DNA from: Chitinolyticbacter meiyuanensis | GTDB taxonomy: Bacteria; Pseudomonadota; Gammaproteobacteria; Burkholderiales; Chitinibacteraceae | DNA: 64,000 nucleotides | Reading direction: 5' to 3' | Assembly: GCF_008033135.1 (NCBI RefSeq) | Contig: NZ_CP041335.1 | Coordinates: 1,027,513-1,091,512 of the forward strand | Shown: in pieces, positions 53,581 through 64,000 of the stretch | Position numbering within the stretch: the first letter of the stretch is position 1 | Layout: each line of letters begins with the position of its first letter | Program-made: the position numbers and the translations under genes | Notes under the pieces: model-generated | Told to the model about the DNA's origin: nothing | The model's input: only the letters and a program-made list of their open reading frames with translations | Databases searched by the model: none

Positions 53581-53586
53581 TTGAAC

Positions 53587-53862
53587 ATGGCACGTTCTGT
53601 CAAGAAGGGTCCGTTCGTCGACCTGCACCTCATCAAGAAGGTCGAGGCTGCCCGTACGTCGAACGACAAGCGCCCGATCAAGACCTGGTCGCGTCGTTCT
53701 ACCGTTCTGCCGGACTTCGTCGGTCTGACGATCGCTGTGCACAACGGCAAGCAACACGTTCCGGTCTATGTGAACGAAAACATGGTTGGCCACAAGCTGG
53801 GCGAGTTCGCGCTCACCCGCACGTTCAAAGGCCATGCCGCGGACAAAAAAGCCAAGCGCTAA
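53587..53862 (+). CDS. rpsS: 30S ribosomal protein S19
   Basis: 91 aa. [50 protein letters not shown] 30S head protein with S13. Follows rplB by six bases. Confidence 0.98.
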   Translation: MARSVKKGPFVDLHLIKKVEAARTSNDKRPIKTWSRRSTVLPDFVGLTIAVHNGKQHVPVYVNENMVGHKLGEFALTRTFKGHAADKKAKR

Positions 53863-53871
53863 GGTGAAGAC

Positions 53872-54201
53872 ATGCAAGTATCCGCTGTACTGAGCAATGC
53901 TCGCCTCTCCGCACAGAAAGCTCGGCTGGTCGCAGACCTGGTTCGTGGCAAGCCTGTGGAGCAGGCCATCAACATCCTGACCTTCAGCCCGAAGAAGGCC
54001 GCAGTCCTGATCAAGAAGGTGCTGGAATCGGCTATCGCCAACGCTGAACACAATGACGGCGCCGATATCGACTCCCTCAAGGTCAAGACCATCTTTGTGG
54101 ACAAGGGTCCGTCTCTCAAGCGTTTCTCCGCTCGTGCCAAAGGCCGCGGCAACCGCATCGAGAAGCAGACCTGCCACATCACGCTGACTGTGGGCGACTA
54201 A
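53872..54201 (+). CDS. rplV: 50S ribosomal protein L22
   Basis: 109 aa. [20 protein letters not shown] and the tunnel hairpin near [19 protein letters not shown] (macrolide-related loop). Nine bp before rpsC. Confidence 0.98.
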   Translation: MQVSAVLSNARLSAQKARLVADLVRGKPVEQAINILTFSPKKAAVLIKKVLESAIANAEHNDGADIDSLKVKTIFVDKGPSLKRFSARAKGRGNRIEKQTCHITLTVGD

Positions 54202-54210
54202 GGAGCGATT

Positions 54211-54915
54211 ATGGGTCAGAAAATTCATCCGACGGGTTTTCGTCTCGCCGTCACCAAGAACTGGGCCTCGCGCTGGTACGCCAACAGCCGTAACTTCGGC
54301 AAGATGCTAACCGAGGACATCGAAGTCCGCGAGTTTCTGAAGAAGAAACTGGCGAACGCTTCGGTGAGCCGCGTCGTCATCGAGCGCCCGGCCAAGAATG
54401 CCAAGATCACCATCTACACCGCACGTCCGGGTGTGGTGATCGGCAAGAAGGGCGAGGACATCGAGCTCTTGAAGAAAGAGCTGCAGAACGTCCTCAAGGT
54501 GCCGGTGCACGTCAACATCGAAGAGGTGCGCAAGCCGGAAATCGACGCGCAGATCATTGCCGACAGCATCTCGTCGCAGCTGGAAAAGCGCGTGATGTTC
54601 CGTCGTGCCATGAAGCGCGCCATGCAGAACGCCATGCGTCTGGGTGCCCAGGGCATCAAGATCATGTCGTCCGGCCGTCTGAACGGCATCGAAATCGCCC
54701 GTACCGAGTGGTATCGCGAAGGCCGTGTGCCGCTGCACACCCTGCGTGCCGACATCGACTACGCGACCAGCGAAGCCAAGACCACGTACGGCATCATCGG
54801 GATCAAGGTTTGGGTTTACAAGGGCGAAGTGAAGCCTGGCGAGAAGGCCGCTGAGCCGGCGCCGGAAACCCAGCGTAAAGCACGAAAGGGGCCTCGCAAT
54901 GCTGCAGCCAACTAG
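54211..54915 (+). CDS. rpsC: 30S ribosomal protein S3
   Basis: 234 aa. [22 protein letters not shown] domain with [13 protein letters not shown], then [21 protein letters not shown]; basic C-terminal tail. mRNA-entry helicase site. Overlaps the start of rplP by 17 bp. Confidence 0.98.
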   Translation: MGQKIHPTGFRLAVTKNWASRWYANSRNFGKMLTEDIEVREFLKKKLANASVSRVVIERPAKNAKITIYTARPGVVIGKKGEDIELLKKELQNVLKVPVHVNIEEVRKPEIDAQIIADSISSQLEKRVMFRRAMKRAMQNAMRLGAQGIKIMSSGRLNGIEIARTEWYREGRVPLHTLRADIDYATSEAKTTYGIIGIKVWVYKGEVKPGEKAAEPAPETQRKARKGPRNAAAN

Positions 54916-55315
54916 ACTCAAGTACCGCAAGGTACAAAAGGGCCGTAACACCGGTATCGCCACCCGTGGCAATAGCGTTGCGTTCGGCACCTGGGGCCTG
55001 AAGGCCACCAGCCGTGGTCGCCTGACCGCCCGCCAGATCGAATCGGCGCGTCGTGCCATCACCCGCTACATCAAGCGTGGTGGCCGTGTGTGGATCCGTG
55101 CGTTCCCGGACAAGCCGATCTCGACCAAGCCGGCCGAAGTGCGTATGGGTAACGGCAAGGGTAGCCCGGATTACTGGGTTGCCGAAATTCAACCTGGCAA
55201 GGTGCTGTACGAACTGGACGGCGTGAGCGAAGAAATCGCCCGCGAAGCGTTCCGCCTGGCTTCGGCCAAGCTGCCGTTCGCGACGACCTTCGTCACTCGT
55301 CAAGTGGGGCAATGA
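54899..55315 (+). CDS. rplP: 50S ribosomal protein L16
   Basis: 138 aa. [63 protein letters not shown]. Binds near the A-site of 50S; carries the Arg of the usual hydroxylation site region. Confidence 0.98.
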   Translation: MLQPTRLKYRKVQKGRNTGIATRGNSVAFGTWGLKATSRGRLTARQIESARRAITRYIKRGGRVWIRAFPDKPISTKPAEVRMGNGKGSPDYWVAEIQPGKVLYELDGVSEEIAREAFRLASAKLPFATTFVTRQVGQ

Positions 55316-55503
55316 TGAAAGCTGCTGAACTTCGTCAAAAGTCGGTCGACGAGCTCAAGGGCGAACTGACTGCCCTATTGCGTGCACAGTTCGGTCTGCG
55401 CATGCAGGCCGCTACCGGCCAGCTCGCCAAGAACACCGAGATCAAGCGTGTGCGCAAGGACATTGCGCGCGTCCGTACCATCCTGGCCCAGAAGGCGGCG
55501 TAA
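55315..55503 (+). CDS. rpmC: 50S ribosomal protein L29
   Basis: 62 aa ([21 protein letters not shown] ... [20 protein letters not shown]). A second ATG one codon earlier (55312) overlaps the rplP stop; both starts are possible. Small helical protein at the tunnel exit. Confidence 0.95.
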   Translation: MKAAELRQKSVDELKGELTALLRAQFGLRMQAATGQLAKNTEIKRVRKDIARVRTILAQKAA

Positions 55504-55504
55504 C

Positions 55505-55768
55505 ATGAGCGAAGCAAAACTGAAGCGCACGCTGACCGGTCGAGTGGTCAGCGACAAGATGGACAAGACTGTCACCGTTCTGGTTGAGCATCTGGTCAAG
55601 CACCCGCTCTACGGCAAGGTGATGCGTCGTTCCAAGAAGTATCACGCGCACGACGAAACCAATCAGTATCACGAAGGTGATCTGGTCACGATCGCGGAAG
55701 GTCGCCCGCTGTCGAAGACCAAGAGCTGGGTGGTTACCGAGCTGGTCGAAAAGGCACGCGTGGTCTAA
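55505..55768 (+). CDS. rpsQ: 30S ribosomal protein S17
   Basis: 87 aa. [49 protein letters not shown]. Last gene before the terminator-promoter block that splits the S10 and spc operons; one base after rpmC. Confidence 0.97.
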   Translation: MSEAKLKRTLTGRVVSDKMDKTVTVLVEHLVKHPLYGKVMRRSKKYHAHDETNQYHEGDLVTIAEGRPLSKTKSWVVTELVEKARVV

Positions 55769-55789
55769 TTCTTTAGACTGCTCAAGTGC

Positions 55790-55818
55790 TTGCACGGGCA
55801 TTGTACTTCGCGTACAAT
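55790..55818 (+). promoter_or_regulatory. Possible promoter of the spc operon overlapping a terminator
   Basis: TTGCAC, 17-bp spacer, TACAAT. The -10 lies in the right arm of the hairpin at 55794-55824, so new transcripts would not contain that hairpin. The -35 is weak. Confidence 0.5.
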
Positions 55819-55828
55819 GCCCGTTTTT
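55794..55828 (+). terminator. Intrinsic terminator between rpsQ and rplN
   Basis: Perfect 13-bp stem ACGGGCATTGTAC/GTACAATGCCCGT around a five-base loop, followed by a run of T. It marks the S10/spc operon border, which is uninterrupted in many relatives. The ~140 bp after it is the untranslated leader of rplN. Confidence 0.88.
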
Positions 55829-55966
55829 CCGTCTTGCGATGGAGTCAAATCCATCGTGTTTTTCCCCTTCGGGGTCCAAAACTGGCTGCGTCTTGGCCCG
55901 GTTTTGCCGGGCACTGTTCCGGTCTTTGCCGAAACATTCGCAGATTAAGTTGGAGGTTGTTTTTCC

Positions 55967-56335
55967 ATGATTCAAATGCAATCCATGCTGGAGGTTGCTG
56001 ACAACACCGGGGCGCGTCACGTGATGTGCATCAAGGTGTTGGGTGGCTCCAAGCGTCGCTATGCAGCAGTGGGCGACATCATCAAGGTGACCATCAAGGA
56101 TGCGGCCCCCCGTGGTCGTGTCAAGAAGGGCGACGTCTACAACGCCGTGGTGGTTCGTACCGCCAAGGGCGTGCGTCGCGCCGATGGCTCGCTGATCAAG
56201 TTCGACGGCAATGCCGCCGTGCTCCTGAACAACAAGCTGGAGCCAATCGGCACCCGCATCTTCGGACCGGTAACGCGTGAACTGCGTACCGAGCGCTTTA
56301 TGAAGATCGTGTCGCTGGCGCCGGAAGTGCTGTAA
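55967..56335 (+). CDS. rplN: 50S ribosomal protein L14
   Basis: 122 aa. [63 protein letters not shown]. First gene of the spc operon. Confidence 0.98.
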   Translation: MIQMQSMLEVADNTGARHVMCIKVLGGSKRRYAAVGDIIKVTIKDAAPRGRVKKGDVYNAVVVRTAKGVRRADGSLIKFDGNAAVLLNNKLEPIGTRIFGPVTRELRTERFMKIVSLAPEVL

Positions 56336-56345
56336 GGGGAACGGG

Positions 56346-56666
56346 ATGAACAAGATTCGCAAGGGTGACGAAGTCATCGTCATCACCGGTAAGGACAAGG
56401 GTCGTCGCGGCACCGTGCTGCGCGTTCTGCCGACCGAAGACCGTGTCGTGGTCGAAGGCATCAATGTGGTGAAGAAGCACCAGAAGCCGAACCCGATGCG
56501 CGGCCAGCAAGGCGGCATCGTGGAAAAGACCATGTCGATCCACGTGTCCAATGTGGCGATTTTCAATGCGGCTGCCGGCAAGGCTGACCGCGTGGGCTTC
56601 AAGGTCCTCGAAGACGGCAAGAAAGTCCGCGTCTTCAAGTCGACCGGCGAAGTGATCGGCGGCTAA
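56346..56666 (+). CDS. rplX: 50S ribosomal protein L24
   Basis: 106 aa with a KOW motif ([26 protein letters not shown]) and [15 protein letters not shown]. An assembly-initiator protein. Ten bp from each neighbour. Confidence 0.98.
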   Translation: MNKIRKGDEVIVITGKDKGRRGTVLRVLPTEDRVVVEGINVVKKHQKPNPMRGQQGGIVEKTMSIHVSNVAIFNAAAGKADRVGFKVLEDGKKVRVFKSTGEVIGG

Positions 56667-56676
56667 GGGGTAGAAC

Positions 56677-57216
56677 ATGGCTCGTCTGCAAGATATTTAC
56701 CAAGAAAAGATCGTTCCGGCGCTCATCGAGCAGTTCGGTTACAAGTCGATCATGGAAGTGCCGCGCATCGAAAAGATCACCATCAACATGGGTGTGGGTG
56801 AAGCGGTCGCTGACAAGAAGGTCATGGAACACGCTGTCGGTGATCTGGAAAAGATCGCTGGCCAGAAGGTGGTCGTGACCAAGGCCAAGAAGTCGATCGC
56901 CGGCTTCAAGATTCGTGACGGTTACCCGGTTGGCTGCAAGGTCACCCTGCGTCGTGATCGGATGTATGAATTCCTGGACCGCCTCGTCACCATCGCGCTG
57001 CCGCGCGTGCGTGACTTCCGTGGTATCTCGGCCAAGTCGTTCGATGGTCGCGGTAACTACAACATGGGCGTGAAGGAACAGATCATCTTCCCGGAAATCG
57101 AGTACGACAAGATCGATGCTCTGCGCGGGATGAACATCACCATCACGACCACCGCCAAGTCCGACGACGAAGCGCGCGCCCTGCTGGCCGCCTTCAAGTT
57201 CCCGTTCAAGAATTGA
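56677..57216 (+). CDS. rplE: 50S ribosomal protein L5
   Basis: 179 aa. [80 protein letters not shown]. Binds 5S rRNA. Confidence 0.98.
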   Translation: MARLQDIYQEKIVPALIEQFGYKSIMEVPRIEKITINMGVGEAVADKKVMEHAVGDLEKIAGQKVVVTKAKKSIAGFKIRDGYPVGCKVTLRRDRMYEFLDRLVTIALPRVRDFRGISAKSFDGRGNYNMGVKEQIIFPEIEYDKIDALRGMNITITTTAKSDDEARALLAAFKFPFKN

Positions 57217-57226
57217 GGCGAACAAC

Positions 57227-57532
57227 ATGGCTAAACTCGCACTGATCAAACGCGAAGAAAAGCGCCGCGCCACCGTCGCCAAGTTTTCCGCCAAGCGCGA
57301 AAAGCTGTTGGCCGTGGCCAATGACGTGAACGCGAGCGAAGAAGAGCGCTTTGCTGCTCGCCTGTCGCTGCAAAAACTGCCGCGCAACGCCAGCCCGGTT
57401 CGCACCGGTACCCGTTGCTCGATTACCGGCCGCCCGCGCGGCGTGTTCCGCAAGTTCGGCCTCGGCCGTAACAAGCTGCGCGAACTGGCTATGAAGGGTG
57501 AAATCCCCGGCATGGTCAAGGCTAGCTGGTAA
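57227..57532 (+). CDS. rpsN: 30S ribosomal protein S14, zinc-free type
   Basis: 101 aa. Long form without the CxxC zinc knuckle (only one Cys, in [21 protein letters not shown]), so zinc-independent. Confidence 0.98.
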   Translation: MAKLALIKREEKRRATVAKFSAKREKLLAVANDVNASEEERFAARLSLQKLPRNASPVRTGTRCSITGRPRGVFRKFGLGRNKLRELAMKGEIPGMVKASW

Positions 57533-57547
57533 TAGGAGAGAAATAAC

Positions 57548-57940
57548 ATGGCAATGCATGATCCTATCGCCGATATGCTGACCCGCATCCGTAACGCGCA
57601 GCGTGCGGACAAGGGCACCGTGACTATGCCGTCTTCCAAGTTGAAGGTGGCTATCGCCAAGGTGCTGCAGGACGAAGGCTATATCGAATCGTTCGCCGTC
57701 GCTGGCGAAACCAAGCCCGAGCTCACCATCGAGCTCAAGTACTACGCCGGCCGTCCGGTCATCGAGCGCATCGAACGCATCTCGAAGCCTGGCCTGCGCA
57801 TCTACAAGGGCGCTGCGGACATCCCGCAAGTGATGAATGGTCTTGGCGTGGCAATCCTGTCGACGTCCAAGGGTGTGATGACCGATCGCAAAGCGCGTGC
57901 CAACGGTGTTGGCGGCGAGCTGCTTTGCATCGTCGCGTAA
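57548..57940 (+). CDS. rpsH: 30S ribosomal protein S8
   Basis: 130 aa. [21 protein letters not shown], then [27 protein letters not shown]8 represses the spc mRNA in E. coli; a matching site near rplE was not sought. Confidence 0.98.
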   Translation: MAMHDPIADMLTRIRNAQRADKGTVTMPSSKLKVAIAKVLQDEGYIESFAVAGETKPELTIELKYYAGRPVIERIERISKPGLRIYKGAADIPQVMNGLGVAILSTSKGVMTDRKARANGVGGELLCIVA

Positions 57941-57952
57941 TGAGGTGAACCA

Positions 57953-58486
57953 ATGTCTCGTGTAGCGAAGAACCCGGTCGTCATCCCGTCCGGCGTGGAA
58001 GTGAAGATCGCTGACGGCGCGATCGTGGTGAAGGGTGCCAACGGCAGCCTGTCCCAGGTGCTCGCCGCCAACGTCGAAGTCAAGGTCGAGAACAACGAAG
58101 TCAAGTTTGCCGCCAAGGATGGCAGCAAGCCCGCCCGTGCCATGTCCGGCACGCTGCGCGCGCTGGTCAACAACATGGTGACCGGTGTGAACAAGGGCTT
58201 CGAGCGCAAGCTGAACCTGGTTGGCGTGGGCTATCGTGCCCAGGCCCAGGGCGACCTGCTGAATCTCACTCTCGGTTTCTCCCACCCGGTGGCGCACCCG
58301 ATGCCCGCTGGCGTCAAGGTCGAAACCCCGTCGCAGACCGAAGTCATCCTGAAGTCTGCCAACAAACAGCTGCTTGGTCAGGTCGCTGCTGAAATCCGCG
58401 CTTATCGCGCGCCGGAACCCTACAAGGGCAAGGGCGTTCGTTATTCGGACGAAGTGGTTGTTCTGAAAGAAACCAAGAAGAAGTAA
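57953..58486 (+). CDS. rplF: 50S ribosomal protein L6
   Basis: 177 aa. [57 protein letters not shown]. Supports the factor-binding region of 50S. Confidence 0.98.
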   Translation: MSRVAKNPVVIPSGVEVKIADGAIVVKGANGSLSQVLAANVEVKVENNEVKFAAKDGSKPARAMSGTLRALVNNMVTGVNKGFERKLNLVGVGYRAQAQGDLLNLTLGFSHPVAHPMPAGVKVETPSQTEVILKSANKQLLGQVAAEIRAYRAPEPYKGKGVRYSDEVVVLKETKKK

Positions 58487-58499
58487 TCGAGGCTGAATC

Positions 58500-58853
58500 A
58501 TGGACAAGAAAGAGACTCGACTCCGCCGTGCACGTAAAACCCGTGCCAAGATTGCGGAGCTCAAGGTGGTGCGCCTGTCGGTGCACCGTACCAACAGCCA
58601 CATCTACGCGCAGGTCATCGCTGCCGACGGCAGCAAGGTGCTTGCCAGCGCTTCGACCGCCGAGAAGGAACTGCGTGAGCAGGTCAAGAACGGCGGCAGC
58701 GTTGAAGCAGCTACCCTGATCGGCAAGCGCATCGCCGAGAAGGCTCGTGCTGCGGGTGTGGAAAAGGTTGCGTTCGACCGCTCCGGTTTCCATTACCACG
58801 GTCGCGTGAAGGCATTGGCTGATGCTGCTCGCGAAGGCGGCCTCGTCTTCTAA
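58500..58853 (+). CDS. rplR: 50S ribosomal protein L18
   Basis: 117 aa. [59 protein letters not shown]. 5S rRNA binder. Confidence 0.98.
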   Translation: MDKKETRLRRARKTRAKIAELKVVRLSVHRTNSHIYAQVIAADGSKVLASASTAEKELREQVKNGGSVEAATLIGKRIAEKARAAGVEKVAFDRSGFHYHGRVKALADAAREGGLVF

Positions 58854-58867
58854 TTTGGAGTGATCAA

Positions 58868-59380
58868 ATGGCTAGGAACGAAGTAGAAGATCGCGGCGAC
58901 GGCCTTCGCGAAAAGATGGTGGCCGTGAATCGCGTCACCAAGGTCGTGAAGGGTGGCCGTATTCTCGGCTTCGCCGCACTGACCGTCGTGGGTGACGGCG
59001 ATGGCGGCGTTGGCATGGGCAAGGGCAAGTCGAAGGAAGTGCCGGTTGCCGTGCAAAAGGCCATGGAAGAGGCGCGTCGTCGCCTGACCAAGGCCCCGCT
59101 GAAGAATGGCACCGTGCCGCACACCGTCGTGGGCCGTCATGGCGCTACCACCGTGTTCATGCAGCCGGCGCCGGAAGGTACCGGCATCATCGCCGGTGGC
59201 CCGATGCGTGCCGTGTTCGAAGTGGCTGGCGTGCAGAACGTCACCGCGAAGATCCATGGTTCGACCAACCCGTACAACGTGGTTCGCGCCACGCTGGACG
59301 GTCTGGCCAAGCTGAATACCGCGAGCGAAATCGCGGCCAAGCGTGGCAAGACGGTCGAAGAAATTCTGGGGGATGCGTAA
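58868..59380 (+). CDS. rpsE: 30S ribosomal protein S5
   Basis: 170 aa. [69 protein letters not shown]. Shares its last base with the rpmD start. Confidence 0.98.
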   Translation: MARNEVEDRGDGLREKMVAVNRVTKVVKGGRILGFAALTVVGDGDGGVGMGKGKSKEVPVAVQKAMEEARRRLTKAPLKNGTVPHTVVGRHGATTVFMQPAPEGTGIIAGGPMRAVFEVAGVQNVTAKIHGSTNPYNVVRATLDGLAKLNTASEIAAKRGKTVEEILGDA

Positions 59381-59565
59381 TGTCCGAAGCGAAGAAGATC
59401 AAGGTGACGCTCGTCAAGAGCGTGATCGGTCGCCTCGAATCGCACCGTGCCTGCGCACGTGGTCTCGGTCTGCGCAAGCTGAACAGCTCGGCTGAAGTGA
59501 TCGATACCCCGGCCAACCGCGGCATGATCAACAAGATCAGCTATCTGCTGAAGGTGGAGGGCTAA
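59380..59565 (+). CDS. rpmD: 50S ribosomal protein L30
   Basis: 61 aa. [33 protein letters not shown]. Short-form bacterial L30. Two bp before rplO. Confidence 0.97.
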   Translation: MSEAKKIKVTLVKSVIGRLESHRACARGLGLRKLNSSAEVIDTPANRGMINKISYLLKVEG

Positions 59566-59567
59566 CC

Positions 59568-60008
59568 ATGTCTCTCGTACTGAACAACCTCAAGCCTGCC
59601 GAAGGCGCAACCCACGCCAAGAAGCGTGTCGGTCGCGGCATCGGCTCCGGCCTGGGCAAGACTGCCGGTCGCGGCCACAAGGGTCAGAAGTCCCGCGCTG
59701 GTGGCTTCCACAAGGTTGGCTTCGAAGGCGGTCAAATGCCGCTGCATCGTCGTCTGCCGAAGCGCGGCTTCGTGTCACTGGCCAAGGGCAAGAGCGCCGA
59801 GGTTCGCCTGGGCGATCTGAATGCACTGCCGGTCAACGAAATCGACTTTGCAGTGCTGCTGCAGGCCGGCGTGATCGGTCAGCATGCGCTCACCGTCAAG
59901 GTCATCGCCTCGGGCAAGATCGAGCGTGCCATCACTCTGAAGGGCGTCGCCGCCACCAAGGGTGCCCGCGCCGCGATCGAAGCCGCTGGCGGTAGCATCG
60001 TCGAGTAA
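59568..60008 (+). CDS. rplO: 50S ribosomal protein L15
   Basis: 146 aa. [57 protein letters not shown]. Late-assembly 50S protein upstream of secY. Confidence 0.98.
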   Translation: MSLVLNNLKPAEGATHAKKRVGRGIGSGLGKTAGRGHKGQKSRAGGFHKVGFEGGQMPLHRRLPKRGFVSLAKGKSAEVRLGDLNALPVNEIDFAVLLQAGVIGQHALTVKVIASGKIERAITLKGVAATKGARAAIEAAGGSIVE

Positions 60009-60033
60009 ACGCGCTTAAAGCAGAGGCGATCAC

Positions 60034-61341
60034 GTGGCAAATCCCGGTATGGCAGCCGCAGGCAGCAAGTTTGCGGATCTGAAGAAGCGAATCTGGTTTC
60101 TGATCGGCGCGTTGATTGTGTACCGCATCGGTGCACACATCCCCGTGCCGGGCATCAACCCGGTCGAGCTGGCTAAGCTGTTCAACTCGTCGCAGACGGG
60201 CCTCCTGAACATGTTCAACATGTTCTCCGGTGGTGCGCTGTCGCGTTTCACGGTGTTTGCCATCGGGATCATGCCGTACATCTCGGCGTCGATCATCATG
60301 CAGCTCGGCGCCGAGGTGTTCCCTTCGCTCAAGCAGCTGAAGAAGGAAGGCGATGCCGGTCGTCGCAAGATCACGCAGTACACGCGCTACGCGACCGTGC
60401 TGTTGGCGACCGCGCAGAGCTTCGGTATCGCCATGATGCTGTTCAAGCAGCCTGGTCTGGTGCTGCTGCCGCAGACGCTGTTCGTGTTCACCACGGTGGT
60501 TACGCTGGTGACGGGTACCATGTTCCTGATGTGGTTGGGTGAGCAGATCACCGAGCGTGGCATCGGCAACGGTATCTCGATCCTGATCTGTGCCGGTATC
60601 GCCGCAGGCGTACCGAGCGCAATCGGCAAGACGCTGTCGCTGGTCCAGGCCGGCAGCCTGCACGAGATCATGGCGCTGGTACTGGCCGTCGGTGTGGTGT
60701 TGCTGACTGCTGCCGTGGTCTTCGTCGAGCGCGGCCAGCGCAAGGTGCCGGTGCAGTATGCCAAGCGCCAGGTGGGCAACCGCGTGATGCAGGCGCAGAG
60801 CACGCACCTGCCACTGAAGATCAACATGGCAGGCGTGATCCCGCCGATCTTCGCGTCGTCGATCATCCTGTTCCCGGCCACCCTGCTGTCGTGGACCGGC
60901 AATAGCGAATCGCTGGGCTGGCTCAAGGTCATTGGCGATGAGCTGCACCCCGGCAAGCCTGTCTACGTGTTGCTCTACGCCGCTGCCATCATCTTCTTCT
61001 GCTACTTCTACACGGCCCTGGTTTTCAATCCCAAGGAAACCGCGGACAACCTGAAGAAGAGCGGGGCGATGATTCCGGGCTATCGTCCGGGTGACAACAC
61101 CGCGAAGTACATCGAGAAGCTGATTCTGAAGCTGACCTTGATTGGCGCGGTGTACATCACCGTGATTTGCCTGATTCCTGAATTCCTGATTCTGAAGTGG
61201 AACGTGCCGTTCTACTTCGGTGGCACCTCGCTACTGATTCTGGTGGTGGTGACCATGGACTTCATGGCTCAGATGCAGTCCTACGTACTGTCGCATCAGT
61301 ACGAAAGCCTGCTGAAGAAGGCAAATTTCAAGGGCGCCTAG
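60034..61341 (+). CDS. secY: Preprotein translocase channel subunit SecY, GTG start
   Basis: 435-aa inner-membrane channel with ten TM helices. [37 protein letters not shown], the plug and cytosolic loops ([17 protein letters not shown]), [23 protein letters not shown]. Starts with GTG after AGAGG. Confidence 0.97.
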   Translation: MANPGMAAAGSKFADLKKRIWFLIGALIVYRIGAHIPVPGINPVELAKLFNSSQTGLLNMFNMFSGGALSRFTVFAIGIMPYISASIIMQLGAEVFPSLKQLKKEGDAGRRKITQYTRYATVLLATAQSFGIAMMLFKQPGLVLLPQTLFVFTTVVTLVTGTMFLMWLGEQITERGIGNGISILICAGIAAGVPSAIGKTLSLVQAGSLHEIMALVLAVGVVLLTAAVVFVERGQRKVPVQYAKRQVGNRVMQAQSTHLPLKINMAGVIPPIFASSIILFPATLLSWTGNSESLGWLKVIGDELHPGKPVYVLLYAAAIIFFCYFYTALVFNPKETADNLKKSGAMIPGYRPGDNTAKYIEKLILKLTLIGAVYITVICLIPEFLILKWNVPFYFGGTSLLILVVVTMDFMAQMQSYVLSHQYESLLKKANFKGA

Positions 61342-61364
61342 GACGCTTAACAGACCAAATCTTT

Positions 61365-61583
61365 ATGGCTAAAGAAGACGTCATTCAGATGCAGGGCGAA
61401 GTCCTGGAAACGCTGCCCAACGCAACGTTCCGGGTCAAGCTTGAAAACGGACATGTGATCCTCGGTCATATCTCCGGCAAGATGCGGATGCACTACATCC
61501 GCATCCTCCCCGGTGACAAGGTTACGGTGGAACTTACGCCGTACGATCTGACCAAGGCTCGCATCGTATTCCGGACGAAGTGA
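61365..61583 (+). CDS. infA: Translation initiation factor IF-1
   Basis: 72 aa S1/OB-fold. [54 protein letters not shown]. The ATG, 23 bp after secY, matches the family; a longer frame inside secY is not real. Confidence 0.97.
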   Translation: MAKEDVIQMQGEVLETLPNATFRVKLENGHVILGHISGKMRMHYIRILPGDKVTVELTPYDLTKARIVFRTK

Positions 61584-61621
61584 TTCTCCGGGATTTCACT
61601 TAAGTAGAAAGGACCAGAACG

Positions 61622-61735
61622 ATGAGAGTTCAAGCATCGGTCAAGAAAATCTGCCGCAACTGCAAGATCATCCGTCGCAATCGCGTCGTTCGCGTGATCT
61701 GCACCGACCCGCGGCATAAGCAGCGTCAGGGCTGA
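61622..61735 (+). CDS. rpmJ: 50S ribosomal protein L36
   Basis: 37 aa ([20 protein letters not shown] ... DPRHKQRQG). Zinc ribbon residues Cys11, Cys14, Cys27 and His32 are present, so this is the zinc-binding type. An AGAAAGGA ribosome site precedes it. Confidence 0.97.
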   Translation: MRVQASVKKICRNCKIIRRNRVVRVICTDPRHKQRQG

Positions 61736-61764
61736 TTGAGCTGTACGGCTCCTGTTGCTATAAT
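61736..61764 (+). promoter_or_regulatory. Promoter of the alpha operon
   Basis: TTGAGC, 17-bp spacer, perfect TATAAT with an upstream TG (extended -10), directly after the rpmJ stop. Start site about 29 bp before rpsM. Confidence 0.85.
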
Positions 61765-61799
61765 CCGCAACTTTTTGGAAGAACCTGGGGTAAAGAAGT

Positions 61800-62162
61800 A
61801 TGGCCCGTATTGCTGGGGTTAACATCCCTAATCATCAGCATACTGTGATCGGCCTTCAGGCAATCTACGGCATTGGTCGCACCCGCGCCCAAGCCGTTGT
61901 CGCCGCCGCCGGCATCGAGCCGAGCAAGAAGGTCAAGGATCTCAGCGAAGCTGAACTCGACAAACTGCGTGAAGAAGTCGGCAAGTACACCGTCGAAGGT
62001 GACCTGCGTCGTGAAGTCACCATGAGCATCAAGCGTCTGATGGACCTTGGCTGCTTCCGTGGTTTCCGCCATCGCAAGGGTCTGCCGGTTCGTGGTCAAC
62101 GCACGCGTACCAATGCGCGCACCCGTAAGGGCCCGCGCAAGCCCATCGCCGGCAAGAAGTAA
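61800..62162 (+). CDS. rpsM: 30S ribosomal protein S13
   Basis: 120 aa. [56 protein letters not shown]. First gene of the alpha operon. Confidence 0.98.
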   Translation: MARIAGVNIPNHQHTVIGLQAIYGIGRTRAQAVVAAAGIEPSKKVKDLSEAELDKLREEVGKYTVEGDLRREVTMSIKRLMDLGCFRGFRHRKGLPVRGQRTRTNARTRKGPRKPIAGKK

Positions 62163-62193
62163 TTCCGGCCGGTTGAATTAAAGGATTTTTAGT

Positions 62194-62586
62194 ATGGCTA
62201 AAGCAAACACAGTGCGTGTACGGAAGAAAGTCAAAAAGAGCGTGTCTGAAGGCATTGCGCATGTTCATGCGTCCTTCAACAACACGATCGTGACCATCAC
62301 CGATCGCCAAGGGAATGCACTTTCTTGGGCTACCTCGGGCGGTGCTGGTTTCAAGGGCTCTCGGAAAAGTACACCCTTCGCGGCACAGGTTGCTGCGGAG
62401 CACGCTGGTAAAGTTGCCCAAGAATATGGTGTGAAGAACCTTGAAGTCCGTATCAAGGGTCCTGGTCCGGGTCGTGAATCCGCTGTGCGTGCTCTGAACG
62501 CGCTCGGCTTCAAGATCACCAGCATTTCGGATGTGACGCCTGTGCCGCACAACGGCTGCCGTCCTCCGAAAAAGCGTCGTATCTAA
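62194..62586 (+). CDS. rpsK: 30S ribosomal protein S11
   Basis: 130 aa. [66 protein letters not shown]. Decoding-platform protein. Confidence 0.98.
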   Translation: MAKANTVRVRKKVKKSVSEGIAHVHASFNNTIVTITDRQGNALSWATSGGAGFKGSRKSTPFAAQVAAEHAGKVAQEYGVKNLEVRIKGPGPGRESAVRALNALGFKITSISDVTPVPHNGCRPPKKRRI

Positions 62587-62600
62587 TCCCGGAGTAGAAC

Positions 62601-63221
62601 ATGGCTCGTTATATTGGACCCAAGTGCAAACTCGCACGTCGCGAAGGCACGGATCTTTTCCTCAAGAGCGCGCGTCGTTCGCTCGACAGCAAGTGCAAGC
62701 TGGAACAAGCCCCAGGCCAGCACGGCGCTAAGAACACCCGCTTGTCGGACTACGGCGTTCACCTGCGTGAAAAGCAGAAGATCCGTCGCATCTACGGCGT
62801 GCTGGAACGTCAGTTCCGTCGCTATTTCGAAGAAGCCGCGCGCCGCAAGGGCTCGACCGGCGAGAACCTGCTCAAGCTGCTTGAGTCGCGTCTCGACAAC
62901 GTCGTGTACCGCATGGGCTTCGCCTCGACTCGTGCCGAAGCGCGCCAGCTGGTGTCGCACAAGGCTGTCGTGGTGAACGGCAAGGTCGTGAACATCCCGT
63001 CGTTCCAGGTCAAGACTGGCGATACCGTTAGCGTTCGCGAAAAGGCGAAGAAGCAGGTGCGTATCCAGGAAGCCCTGTCGCTGGCCGAAGGTATCGGCTT
63101 CCCGAACTGGGTTGCCGTCGACAGCAAGAAAATGGAAGGCGTGTTCAAGAGCGCGCCAGAGCGTTCCGATCTGTCCAGCGACATCAACGAATCGCTGGTC
63201 GTGGAATTCTACTCCAAGTAA
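62601..63221 (+). CDS. rpsD: 30S ribosomal protein S4
   Basis: 206 aa. [40 protein letters not shown]4 RNA-binding domain [27 protein letters not shown]. In E. coli it represses the alpha operon mRNA. Confidence 0.98.
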   Translation: MARYIGPKCKLARREGTDLFLKSARRSLDSKCKLEQAPGQHGAKNTRLSDYGVHLREKQKIRRIYGVLERQFRRYFEEAARRKGSTGENLLKLLESRLDNVVYRMGFASTRAEARQLVSHKAVVVNGKVVNIPSFQVKTGDTVSVREKAKKQVRIQEALSLAEGIGFPNWVAVDSKKMEGVFKSAPERSDLSSDINESLVVEFYSK

Positions 63222-63256
63222 TTAGCTGCCCCGGAAAGGCCAAGGGATACTGATAC

Positions 63257-64000
63257 ATGCAAAACCTCGCTAATGAGTTGCTCAAGCCGCGCATCATCGA
63301 CGTGCAGGCTCAATCGGCCGCCCAGGCTCGGGTGGTGATGGAGCCGTTCGAGCGCGGTTACGGCCATACGCTCGGTAACGCCCTGCGCCGCATCCTGCTG
63401 TCTTCGATGCCCGGATATGCGCCGACTGAGGTGAAGATCGAAGGTGTCGTCCACGAATACAGCGCGCTCGATGGCGTGCAGGAAGACGTGGTCGACATCC
63501 TGCTGAATCTCAAGGGCGTGGTGCTCAAGCTGCACGGCCGTGAGGCCGTGACGCTGACGCTGACCAAGGATGGTGCTGGCGTGGTCAAGGCTGCCGACAT
63601 TCAGGTGCCGCACGACGTGGAAGTGGTCAATCCCGACCACGTCATTGCTCACCTGTCGACCGGTGGCAAGCTGAACATGGAAATCAAGGTCGAGAAGGGG
63701 CGTGGCTATCAGCCGGCACCTGCTCGCCTGAACCGCGAGGAATCGCGCAGCATCGGCACCATTCAGCTCGATGCCTCGTTCAGCCCGATCCGCCGCGTGG
63801 CCTACTCGGTCGAGAGCGCCCGCGTGGAACAGCGTACCGACCTGGACCGCCTGATCCTCGAAATCGAGACCAATGGCATCCTGACCCCGGAAGATGCAGT
63901 GCGCCAAGCCGCCCGCATCCTGGTGGATCAGCTCGCCGTGTTCGCAGATCTCGAAGGCACGCCGGTCGAGGAAGAGAAGCCGGCCGCGCCGCAGATCGAC
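63257..64000 (+). CDS. rpoA: RNA polymerase alpha subunit, 3' end cut by window
   Basis: 248 codons visible. [53 protein letters not shown] (dimerisation region), then [15 protein letters not shown]. The visible part covers the N-terminal domain and the start of the acidic linker. The C-terminal DNA-binding domain and rplQ lie beyond the edge. Confidence 0.98.
   Translation, partial: MQNLANELLKPRIIDVQAQSAAQARVVMEPFERGYGHTLGNALRRILLSSMPGYAPTEVKIEGVVHEYSALDGVQEDVVDILLNLKGVVLKLHGREAVTLTLTKDGAGVVKAADIQVPHDVEVVNPDHVIAHLSTGGKLNMEIKVEKGRGYQPAPARLNREESRSIGTIQLDASFSPIRRVAYSVESARVEQRTDLDRLILEIETNGILTPEDAVRQAARILVDQLAVFADLEGTPVEEEKPAAPQID

Overview
The window comes from a GC-rich betaproteobacterium, most likely of the Neisseriales. 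The basis is the rpoB/rpoC and ribosomal protein sequences, the gene order tRNA-tufB-secE-nusG-rplKAJL-rpoBC-rpsLG-fusA-tuf-rpsJ, and the coding style. The family (Chitinibacteraceae-like) is a guess. The right half (about 32.6-64 kb) is the conserved transcription/translation supercluster. The left half is accessory and dominated by sulfur metabolism.

Region 1 (1-3834, minus strand) reads rhodanese, EpsC-type serine O-acetyltransferase, a 75-aa XRE regulator, a family 2A encapsulin shell protein and a SufS-like cysteine desulfurase. The desulfurase runs off the left edge and has a ~185-aa low-complexity N-terminal extension typical of encapsulated cargo. This is a sulfur-storage nanocompartment locus.

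Region 2 (3974-19385) is an organosulfur scavenging island. It has two divergently transcribed control regions. The first separates an acyl-CoA-dehydrogenase-fold monooxygenase plus sfnR (minus) from ssuD, a paralogous monooxygenase and ribB (plus). The second separates msuE, sfnG, a degenerate AMP-binding protein and a Liv-type ABC importer (minus) from sfnB (plus). Both control regions carry a pair of divergent -24/-12 (sigma-54) promoters. Both also carry copies of the palindrome TGCTG-N6-CAGCA, placed almost symmetrically: 53/54 bp from the promoters in the first region and 86/85 bp in the second. I read this as an SfnR-controlled regulon with a visible candidate operator. A candidate MITE of ~149 bp sits between the ATPase and permease genes of the Liv-type operon.

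Region 3 (19455-24663) is a peptide/nickel-family ABC importer with translationally coupled genes and its own candidate sigma-54 promoter. Region 4 (24876-32391) holds glmS, a small unknown protein, a BCCT transporter, a SLATT-like two-TM protein, a glycine-zipper lipoprotein-like protein, a PhyH-family dioxygenase and a divergent AraC regulator.

Region 5 (32596-64000) starts with a strong promoter and tRNA-Tyr, -Gly and -Thr, then tufB, tRNA-Trp, secE, nusG, rplKAJL, rpoBC, the str operon, the S10 operon, the spc operon and the alpha operon up to a partial rpoA. The two tuf genes encode identical proteins and are almost identical in DNA. Several operon junctions carry a terminator with a promoter overlapping it.
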